Positions 43,846 to 50,121 of a stretch of 64,000 bases of DNA are shown here, in pieces (position 1 is the stretch's first letter; the number at the start of each line of letters is the position of its first letter). This stretch comes from QUBU01 sp014337915 (GTDB lineage: Bacteria; Pseudomonadota; Gammaproteobacteria; Steroidobacterales; GCA-2729495): contig SZOW01000012.1 of NCBI GenBank assembly GCA_030263395.1, positions 30,315 to 94,314 on the forward strand. The letters are read 5' to 3'. Under the pieces are notes generated by a model. That model was not told the DNA's origin. It was given only the letters and a program-made list of their open reading frames with translations, and searched no databases. The position numbers and the translations under genes are program-made.

Positions 43846-44241
43846 ATGAAACGAAGGCTCATTCCTCTCCTCCTCCTCTCGGGCCTGACGCTGGCGGGCA
43901 CCGCCAATGCCGGCGATGACGGCCGGCATGGACATGGCCGGGGCGACCGTGACGCGCACCCAGCCTCGGTCGAGCGACTGGCCATGCAGAACCTTCTCGC
44001 CGCCAGCCTTGCCCAGAGCACGGGCCGCGATGCGGCGGAGATCGGCACCCTGCTCGCGAAGTCCCGTCCTCCCGAGGTGGCGGAGCAGCTCGGTATCGAT
44101 CGCGATGCCATGCGTGAAGCCATGAAGACGGCTCGCACCACGCTGATCGAGCGCTACCTCGCCGCCGGCCTGATCACGGCCGAACAGGCAGAAACGCTCA
44201 AGGCAGCCAGTCCCCCGCCGGGCCGGCGTCCCCCACGCTGA
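43846..44241 (+). CDS. Small periplasmic protein, possible two-component accessory
   Basis: 131 residues from the ATG at 43846 (GGAG site). Signal peptide (LIPLLLLSGLTLAGTANAG), then a His/Asp-rich patch (DDGRHGHGRGDRDAH) that could bind metal, then helices with LGIDRDAMREAMKTART and YLAAGLITAEQAETLKAA, a pattern common in small proteins near kinases. Divergent from the kinase gene, so it may be a target or modulator of that system. A strong terminator follows. Confidence 0.65.
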   Translation: MKRRLIPLLLLSGLTLAGTANAGDDGRHGHGRGDRDAHPASVERLAMQNLLAASLAQSTGRDAAEIGTLLAKSRPPEVAEQLGIDRDAMREAMKTARTTLIERYLAAGLITAEQAETLKAASPPPGRRPPR

Positions 44242-44252
44242 CCCGGTTGCCC

Positions 44253-44298
44253 CCCCCGGCACCAATCCCCCCCTGGTGCCGGGGGCCGGGCTTTCTTT
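44253..44298 (+). terminator. Rho-independent terminator
   Basis: A perfect 12-bp stem (44253-44264 with 44274-44285, CCCCCGGCACCA to TGGTGCCGGGGG) with a nine-base loop, followed by CTTTCTTT at 44291-44298. It separates the small periplasmic gene from the PepSY-type gene. Confidence 0.8.
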
Positions 44299-44330
44299 CG
44301 CCACCCCCGATTCAAGGAAGGTACCGCTCC

Positions 44331-45116
44331 ATGGTCCGAACGGCTGGCACCAGGATCCGCCGCATCCTGTTCTGGGCGCACCTCAGCTGCGGTGTTGCCG
44401 CTGGCGTCCTCATCCTGGTGATGTCGGCCACCGGCGTGCTGTTGACCTACGAAAAGCAGCTGGTGGCCTGGAGCACAGCAGCGATGTCGGCGTCCGACAG
44501 CGCCTCCGGCATGCAGCTGTTCATGGAAACGATCGAGGGCTGGCATCGCCGCCTGGGCGGCGAGCCCGACAGCATGCGTGCCGGGTTGCTGGACCTCGCC
44601 AACCTGCTGTTCGTCTTCATTCTCGTCAGCGGTCTATGGCTGTGGCTGCCGCCGGTGTGGCGCTGGCAGGTCATGAAATTGCGGCTGCTCCTGCGCCGCA
44701 ATTACCAGAGCAGCAAACAGCGCGATTTCGGCTGGCATCACGTGCTGGGAATCTGGATGCTCGTACCGCTGCTGCTGATCGCCGTTTCAGGCGTAGTCTT
44801 TTCCTATCCCTGGGCGAATCAACTGGTGTTTGCCGCTTACGGCGAGATACCGCCCGCGCGCCGGGGTCCACCGCCGGCGATGGCCATTGCGGCTGCGCCA
44901 TCGCAGGATCGCGTATTACTGCCAGCGGCTGCTGCGGCTCCGACACCCGGCCAGCAGGCACGTCGCTGGTTGCGCTTCATCCATACCGGTGAGGTTTATG
45001 GACTCCCCGGGCAGACCGTGGCCGGACTCGCGTCGCTGGCAGCCTGCTTCCTGGCCTATACCGGCCTTGCGCTGGCCTGGCGGCGACTGGTCCTGCCCCG
45101 GATCCAGCCGGGGTAG
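44331..45116 (+). CDS. PepSY-associated TM helix protein, short form
   Basis: 261 residues from the ATG at 44331. The layout is that of PepSY-TM proteins: first helix (ILFWAHLSCGVAAGVLILVMSATGVLLTYEKQL), second (LANLLFVFILVSGLWLWLP), third after FGWHHVLGIWM, and the closing RWLRFIHTGEVYGLPGQTVAGLASL with the conserved His. It is shorter than typical members because the long periplasmic PepSY portion is nearly missing. Relatives act in siderophore iron reduction or propeptide-like inhibition. Inner membrane. Confidence 0.82.
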   Translation: MVRTAGTRIRRILFWAHLSCGVAAGVLILVMSATGVLLTYEKQLVAWSTAAMSASDSASGMQLFMETIEGWHRRLGGEPDSMRAGLLDLANLLFVFILVSGLWLWLPPVWRWQVMKLRLLLRRNYQSSKQRDFGWHHVLGIWMLVPLLLIAVSGVVFSYPWANQLVFAAYGEIPPARRGPPPAMAIAAAPSQDRVLLPAAAAAPTPGQQARRWLRFIHTGEVYGLPGQTVAGLASLAACFLAYTGLALAWRRLVLPRIQPG

Positions 45117-45195
45117 CACTGGCCAGGCAACAGCTGCCGGCATGACGGCGTCCGAGCTGGCCAGCACTGGCCGCGATTCACATCACGGCACCGCT

Positions 45196-45795
45196 ATGAT
45201 ACCGGCGATGGAAGAAGCAGCCTCAATGCGCGCCAATGCCGCTGATCCTCAGCGGTTCTTCTGGTACGGCGCCTGGATGGCCATCATGGCGGTGACAGCC
45301 CTGCCGCTGTTCGGCTGGCGCGTGCCGGCGATGCTGCCGTACCTGCCGCTGCTCATCATTCACGAATTCGCGGCCTTCGCCTACGTTGGCCACACCCTGT
45401 TCAGCAACATCTGGGCCATGCGGCTGCGCATGACACAGCCGCTGGCAACCGGCATCTGGGCGCGGGGCATGCTGCGGTCCATGGCGCTCGGCATCACGGC
45501 ACCAACGGCAGTCATCGTGCCGCTGGCTGGCCTGCAACTGGTGGATTACCTCGGCGGCCTCGCACTCAATCCCTGGGCCTGGGACGCCTATCTGGCGTTC
45601 TGGGTCATGGCAGGCATCAGCATCATCCCCGATGTGATCCGCTATGCACGCAACCGCCATGCCGACGATCCGCGGCACGGCGTCATCAGTGGAGCGGTAC
45701 GGGGAATCCTGGCCCTGGTGCTGGTGATCTACATCCTGGTCTGCATGATCGCCAAGGTGAGCCTTATCGCCTCTTTCTGGCCCTCAGCGCAATGA
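45196..45795 (+). CDS. Hypothetical four- to five-helix membrane protein
   Basis: 199 residues from the ATG at 45196; ATGs at 45208 and 45226 are alternatives and no ribosome site decides. Helices include MAIMAVTALPLFGW, LPLLIIHEFAAFAYVGHTLFSNIW, LGITAPTAVIVPLAGLQLV and GILALVLVIYILVCMIAKVSL. A histidine in the second helix (IIHEFAAFAYVGHTLFSN) resembles the HxxxxxYWLG helices of the membrane proteins at 47729 and 48794. Its 3' end overlaps the opposing gene by 32 bases. Function unknown. Confidence 0.65.
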   Translation: MIPAMEEAASMRANAADPQRFFWYGAWMAIMAVTALPLFGWRVPAMLPYLPLLIIHEFAAFAYVGHTLFSNIWAMRLRMTQPLATGIWARGMLRSMALGITAPTAVIVPLAGLQLVDYLGGLALNPWAWDAYLAFWVMAGISIIPDVIRYARNRHADDPRHGVISGAVRGILALVLVIYILVCMIAKVSLIASFWPSAQ

Positions 45796-46393
45796 GGCCC
45801 ATGCCGGACAGCAGGAGAGGCAGCGCACCGGGCAGCGGCGTCACCACGGCATTCAGCGTCCTGAACAGGGCGTAGCCGCCTTCGCTGGCGCTGTTGCCGC
45901 CAAAGGAATCGGTCCAGACGAAGCTCGCCGGGGAATTGCCGATCAGGGTTCCGTATGGTGACGATCCGTTTGCCATGCTGACATTGAGCGCCGACCAAGC
46001 AGTGGCAGAACTCGCCAGCGCTTCGGCATCGCTCTCAGACGGATCCTTGATGGTGCCGTTGGTTTTCCCTACCCAATCGGTCGTATTGGAATAGAGCCTG
46101 GTGCCCGCGACGTCGAACTCGCCGATCCATGCGTGAGGCGGACCGTACGAAGCGCTGTCCCACGCGGCGACATACAGGTATTGCCCGTCACTGACATCGA
46201 AAGCGACAGGCGCTCCCTGGCTGGGCCAGAGACTGCTTCCCGAGGATGCGACTTCGACCAGAGAGGTACCGCTGGCATTGCCGACAAAGATCTTGTAGTG
46301 GTCATCAGCCACCACCCTTGCCGTGACCGTTTCCGCATGGGACGCGATCGCGGTTACCAGCAGCAGGCCGCCGAATAGCCATTCTTTCAACAT
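45764..46393 (-). CDS. PEP-CTERM-like (VPLPA-type) sorted exoprotein
   Basis: 209 residues. A signal peptide (WLFGGLLLVTAIASHA) precedes a beta-rich domain (YLYVAAWDSASYGPPHAWIG, FVWTDSFGGNSASEGGYALF). The C-terminus is a sorting signal: TPLPGALPLLLSGMGLIAL followed by RARKRR, i.e. motif, hydrophobic helix and basic tail. Such proteins are cleaved by an exosortase and exported to the surface, often with an exopolysaccharide. No exosortase gene is in the window. Confidence 0.82.
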   Translation of the reverse strand: MLKEWLFGGLLLVTAIASHAETVTARVVADDHYKIFVGNASGTSLVEVASSGSSLWPSQGAPVAFDVSDGQYLYVAAWDSASYGPPHAWIGEFDVAGTRLYSNTTDWVGKTNGTIKDPSESDAEALASSATAWSALNVSMANGSSPYGTLIGNSPASFVWTDSFGGNSASEGGYALFRTLNAVVTPLPGALPLLLSGMGLIALRARKRR

Positions 46394-46686
46394 GGATTTC
46401 TTCGCTGTTCCCGGGATTCCGATGTTCAGCGCAATAAGCTACGCCATTAACGAACTGGACCGCAACGGCCGGCAGAGAGCGTACATGCGGGGCTCGGGGG
46501 CAGGTATGCCTAACCGCTGAATGGGTTATGTCACATCAGCTGCCCGAGTCAGCGTTGTCGGGCAGCCGATTGTGCAGTAGGATGAGCCTGCTCGACTTTT
46601 CTTCGTGATCCGGGTGCACAACAAGCAACAAGGCACCGGATATCCATGGCAGGCGCCAATCGTGTCGCAAGTCAGAGGAGAAGGCC
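46394..46686. other. Divergent intergenic region between two PEP-CTERM-type genes
   Basis: About 290 bases holding the start regions of both genes. AGAGGAGAAGG before 46687 is a strong ribosome-binding site. I see no clear promoter pair, repeat or RNA gene. Confidence 0.5.
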
Positions 46687-47478
46687 ATGAACGGAAGGTC
46701 ATCTGTTCTCGCATGCGTACTCGCCGTCATCCCGCTGGTCTCGCATGCCGCAACCGAATGGGCCACATGGAACACAGCTCCCGATAATCTTGGATCAACC
46801 GGCAGCTTTGTTGACGGACGTTCCGTAGGGCTGACGGCCTGGTTCGAGACCATCGGCGGACCTGCGGCTGCCGGCGCCGTTTACTCGGCCAGTCCGGCGG
46901 TTCCCGGGCAGCCCGATGGCAGAAACCCGTCGTTTACCTACGCACTTACCGGCGCCGGTCCCTACCCCGCCCTGCTTGATCCCGGTCATGAGGCGATGCT
47001 CCTCGACCTGACGAACTTTCCGGTGACTGCCGACACAGTCCTGGGCCTCGCTGATCTGAAGTTCCAGTACCGGCTGGAACTGCAGGACGCCAATCACAAC
47101 GTCCTGCCACTGACCGGGCTGGTAACCACGAACTTCGACCTGACATACGACGGCAGTGGACTGATCGCCGACATGGGGTGCGTCCTCAACGCTGTCGCCT
47201 CGGGCTCGATACCGGCCGGCAAGATCGACTATACCTGGAACGATGCGGGTGGCTCGTATACGCACACCGGACTCTGCACGTTCGGCAATTTTCCCGCCGA
47301 CACCCGCTTCATCCGCTTGGTGAATTTCGGCCTGTACGGCCAGTATCAGGAGCAGACTGAAGGCATCCACGTCCTGCTCGGCGGCACTGTGTCAGCCGTA
47401 CCGGTACCCGCTACCGCTCCATTGCTGGGCACGGCAATCGTCCTTGTCCTGTCACGAGTACGGCGTCGGCCCTGCTGA
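46687..47478 (+). CDS. PEP-CTERM-like sorted exoprotein
   Basis: 263 residues. Signal peptide (SSVLACVLAVIPLVSHA), then a beta-sandwich-like body with four cysteines or fewer (TAWFETIGGPAAAGAVYS, KFQYRLELQDANHNVLPLTG, TRFIRLVNFGLYGQYQEQ). The end VPVPATAPLLGTAIVLVLS then RVRRRPC is a PEP-CTERM-type signal with basic tail. It is oriented divergently from the other PEP-CTERM-like gene, with which it shares sorting class but no obvious sequence similarity. Confidence 0.8.
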   Translation: MNGRSSVLACVLAVIPLVSHAATEWATWNTAPDNLGSTGSFVDGRSVGLTAWFETIGGPAAAGAVYSASPAVPGQPDGRNPSFTYALTGAGPYPALLDPGHEAMLLDLTNFPVTADTVLGLADLKFQYRLELQDANHNVLPLTGLVTTNFDLTYDGSGLIADMGCVLNAVASGSIPAGKIDYTWNDAGGSYTHTGLCTFGNFPADTRFIRLVNFGLYGQYQEQTEGIHVLLGGTVSAVPVPATAPLLGTAIVLVLSRVRRRPC

Positions 47479-47575
47479 GTTCTGCAACCGTTCCTGGCCA
47501 GGCCGATACACCGGGCGGCTCGGTACCGTCGCGCCGATCCTGCTGGCTCCCTTGCGGGCTCTCCAGCGCAGAAAT

Positions 47576-47725
47576 CTAGAACAGCGTGTAAATGAACGGC
47601 GCAATCGCCGAGCCCTGGGCCAGCACGGCACAGGGCGTGTCAGCAGCCAGGGGAAGAACAGACCAAGCAGAGCGGCGAAGATGCCGCCAGTGGTCAGGCC
47701 AAATTCGCGCAGCCTGTTGCCGCTA
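47576..47725 (-). pseudogene. Decayed membrane-protein remnant (SxtJ-like start)
   Basis: Directly past the stop of the 47729 gene, a minus-strand frame reads RLREFGLTTGGIFAALLGL then FFPWLL, which I associate with the start of SxtJ-type small membrane proteins. It then runs into a different frame reading VLAQGSAIAPFIYTLF before a TAG at 47576-47578. No start codon fits and the two parts are out of register, so this is a frameshifted or deleted gene. SxtJ-type genes often accompany exosortase and polysaccharide loci. Confidence 0.45.
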
Positions 47726-47728
47726 CCG

Positions 47729-48391
47729 CTAGCCCGGCTTGATGATGCTCACGGCGACGATGGTTGCCACGAACAGCCATAGAAGGACCAGGAAAGCCGT
47801 CGAGCTGGCATAACGGCCTCGCAGCTGCCGCTCCAGGTCGTCGGTCGAGCCCGTTGTCCTGATGCTGCCCCAGACCCGGAAATAGCGCACGAGTTCAAAA
47901 CGGATGCCAAGCCCGCTGGCCATCACTGCGGCCAGCAGTGCCAGCTTCACGGCCAGCCAGCCGGTGATGGACCAGTAGCCGTATAGCGTCCCGACGGCGA
48001 TCACGGCCAGCGCCGTGATGGCGAGGTATCGCAGTCCGCGATCGAGCCTTCCCAGGGTGTTACCCAGCGGACGCTTCCTCAGCCGGTGGGTCAACTCGAC
48101 CAGCACCAGCCAGGCCAGGCCCAGCAGTGTGGCGATCCAGGCAAGCCGCACACCCCCGGGCAGGTAGCCATACAAGGCTCCGAGCGTGGTGCCCAGCCAA
48201 AGCTGGAGCACCAGCGCGTAGCGCACGTGCTGGTCGACATCGAGTACGTGGTCCAGCAGCCTGTCGCGCTCGGCAACAGGCAATGATGCGGTCCGCGACA
48301 CATAGCGAAAGGTACTGTTGATGACCAGGTCCGAGCCGAGCCAATAGCCCACGACGATGATGTGGGCCACGAGTACCGCATGGATCAGCAT
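47729..48391 (-). CDS. Integral membrane protein, CopD/DUF2269-like helices
   Basis: 220 residues, about five or six helices. The first helix carries HAVLVAHIIVVGYWLGSDL, and the next region RLLDHVLDVDQHVRYALVLQ holds further histidines, the kind of placement that binds heme or copper in CopD-like proteins. It resembles the protein at 48794-49462 in length and in the His/Tyr-Trp-Leu-Gly first helix, suggesting ancient duplication. Substrate and role unknown; last intact gene of a minus-strand series. Confidence 0.7.
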   Translation of the reverse strand: MLIHAVLVAHIIVVGYWLGSDLVINSTFRYVSRTASLPVAERDRLLDHVLDVDQHVRYALVLQLWLGTTLGALYGYLPGGVRLAWIATLLGLAWLVLVELTHRLRKRPLGNTLGRLDRGLRYLAITALAVIAVGTLYGYWSITGWLAVKLALLAAVMASGLGIRFELVRYFRVWGSIRTTGSTDDLERQLRGRYASSTAFLVLLWLFVATIVAVSIIKPG

Positions 48392-48470
48392 GGTTGCAGA
48401 CGCCCGCGCGAAACCCGACCCGCTGGCGAGAACAGTGGTGAATGCTCCCTCATGGGGTAGCCACCCTCCA

Positions 48471-48767
48471 TCAGGCGTTGCCCCGCCAGGTGTTGATCAG
48501 GTCCCGGAAAGCGTGAATGCGGACCTGCGCCCACAGGCCGGCCCGGTAATAGGGGTCACTACTGATGATGTCGAGGACCGCCTGCCTGGACTCGGCTTCG
48601 ATGACCAGCACACCACCGGCAGGTGCACTCCCGTCGTCGCGCATGATGGGACCGCCCAGCCTGATGGCCTGCGCGTGCCGCGCCATATGCGCCATGTGGG
48701 CTTCCAGCAACGGCTTGCGGATGGCCATGTTGTCCGGCACATCCTCCAGGTAAACCATGTAGAGCAT
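48471..48767 (-). CDS. YciI-like protein
   Basis: 98 residues from the ATG at 48767 (CAGGGG site). The ferredoxin-like fold is shown by MLYMVYLEDVPDNMAIRKPLL, HMARHAQAIRLGGPIM, GVLVIEAESRQAVLDIIS and DPYYRAGLWAQVRIHAF. The conserved His and Asp of YciI proteins are present. Roles in the family range from stand-alone enzymes to lactone chemistry. Sits between the two related membrane proteins. The longer frame to 49823 is rejected. Confidence 0.9.
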   Translation of the reverse strand: MLYMVYLEDVPDNMAIRKPLLEAHMAHMARHAQAIRLGGPIMRDDGSAPAGGVLVIEAESRQAVLDIISSDPYYRAGLWAQVRIHAFRDLINTWRGNA

Positions 48768-48793
48768 CGTCAATCCCCTGCACTTCGCCGCAA

Positions 48794-49462
48794 TCAGAAG
48801 GGTTGCGTAACGCCAAGCCAGGCCATCGTGATGATCAGCAGCCAGAACAGCCAGGCCGCGTATCGTGCGCGGCGGTGGGCGTTGGCAAACAAGGCATCGA
48901 CCGCAGGTCCCTGTTCGCCATTGCGCAGGCGCGCGAACCCGGCCCGCCAGCCACGAATGCTGATACGCAGGTAAAGGCCAACCATCAGCAGTGCCGCGTA
49001 AACCAGCAGTTTGGTGGCGATCCAGTTGCTGTGCACCGGGGTTCCTCGGCGCAGTGACTGTACGCCTGCCCAGAGCAGGCCGACAACCAGGACGAATCGC
49101 CAGGCGACATCGATCTGCTGCCACCGCGCGCCGGACGGCTGGCGCAGCGTCCGGTATGCCATCCAGACGACAGACAGCCAGATGGCGTCGAGCAGCCAGA
49201 CGACCGCAAGACCGCCCGCCCCGATATCGACCGCACCGCGCATGGTGGCAAGCTGGAGGCCGACAGCGGGCAACAGCACGATGGCGGTGCGCGGCATGAT
49301 GTCGATGGCCATCAGGGCGTCCAGGAAGCGCTCTCGTTCGGTAATGGGCAGATCCGGCCGAACCACATACCGGGAACAGACATACACGCCGAAATCGCCG
49401 CCCAGCCAGTAGGCAAACAGCACCACGTGTGCGGTGACCAGCCAGAAGTAGGGTTCGACCAT
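48794..49462 (-). CDS. Integral membrane protein, CopD/DUF2269-like helices
   Basis: 222 residues, about five helices. The first (WLVTAHVVLFAYWLGGDFGV) shares the His...YWLG(S/G)D pattern with the protein at 47729-48391. It is followed by RERFLDALMAIDIMPRTAIV and a C-terminal helix (YAAWLFWLLIITMAWLGV). It is probably a heme- or metal-binding membrane protein by analogy, but this is inference. It is separated from the YciI-like gene by 26 bases. Confidence 0.7.
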   Translation of the reverse strand: MVEPYFWLVTAHVVLFAYWLGGDFGVYVCSRYVVRPDLPITERERFLDALMAIDIMPRTAIVLLPAVGLQLATMRGAVDIGAGGLAVVWLLDAIWLSVVWMAYRTLRQPSGARWQQIDVAWRFVLVVGLLWAGVQSLRRGTPVHSNWIATKLLVYAALLMVGLYLRISIRGWRAGFARLRNGEQGPAVDALFANAHRRARYAAWLFWLLIITMAWLGVTQPF

Positions 49463-49519
49463 GGTGACTGTCGTCGGAGCGGCGGTGACCGGGGAAGTCC
49501 TGGTGAAATTCCGTGCGAT

Positions 49520-50110
49520 TCAGTCTGACTGCCCCGCAACCCTGCCAACATGCCATTTCCGGATTTCTTCGCAGATCGCTTCCGGGCCCTGCTCGGCGGA
49601 CACGAGATGATTCGCTGTCCGGTAAGTCAGATGACGCTGCTGGTGCAGGGCCTGCAAAGCCGCCTGACCATGGATCCTGGCGAGGATATGTGGTGGGGGG
49701 CGCGTGAGGCGCTCGTGAAGCACTGGAAAGTCGGCAAACAGATAGACGGTACTGGCTTTGCGTGACAGGACGCGCATGTTGTCCCGGTAACAGGGCAAGC
49801 CACCCCCGGTGCTCAATATGCAACGCTCAGGCGGCTGCCAGCTATTGATCCATTCCTGCTCGAGCCGTCGGTAGAAATCCTGGCCCTCGGACAGAATCCA
49901 CTGTGCGGGGGTCTTGCCGCTCGATGCCTCTATCGCGCGGTCAGAATCAATCCATGGGCATCCAAGCAAGGCGGATAATCGCTCACCCACGGTGCTCTTC
50001 CCGCTGCAGGGAAACCCGACCAGAGCCAATGGTGCCGGTGTTACGGTTACGGAAACCGTCTGGCTCGTGACCGAGTCAGACGGTTTCCGTAACCGTAACA
50101 CCGGCACCAT
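49520..50110 (-). CDS. Shikimate-kinase-like P-loop kinase
   Basis: Up to 196 residues. Walker A is LALVGFPCSGKSTVGERL, followed by CPWIDSDRAIEASSG (shikimate-kinase Asp), EQEWI and LSTGGGLPCYRDNM, the Gly-Gly-Gly motif of AroK. A lid with RPP follows. The family phosphorylates shikimate or related small molecules. The ATG at 50110 has no good ribosome site and its first 27 codons lie inside a long palindrome; a TTG at 50029 gives MALVGFPCSGKST and would be a family-typical start. The N-terminus is therefore uncertain, and the gene may be a divergent paralogue, not the housekeeping aroK. Confidence 0.72.
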   Translation of the reverse strand: MVPVLRLRKPSDSVTSQTVSVTVTPAPLALVGFPCSGKSTVGERLSALLGCPWIDSDRAIEASSGKTPAQWILSEGQDFYRRLEQEWINSWQPPERCILSTGGGLPCYRDNMRVLSRKASTVYLFADFPVLHERLTRPPPHILARIHGQAALQALHQQRHLTYRTANHLVSAEQGPEAICEEIRKWHVGRVAGQSD

Positions 50111-50115
50111 TGGCT
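50024..50115. repeat. Long near-perfect palindrome (hairpin) after the TonB receptor gene
   Basis: 39 bases at 50024-50062 are exactly complementary to 50077-50115. After one G/T pair (50063 with 50076), four more pairs (50064-50067 with 50072-50075) leave a TGAC tetraloop. Together about 44 pairs. It begins six bases past the stop of the receptor gene and overlaps the annotated 5' end of the kinase gene. No T tract. It could act as a processing, termination or mRNA-protecting element. Confidence 0.9.
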
Positions 50116-50121
50116 GGCGGG

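Noticed and set aside
48768..49823. Long upstream extension of the YciI-like frame
   Set aside because: It runs antisense or out of frame over the conserved membrane protein at 48794-49462, and YciI homology starts at 48767.
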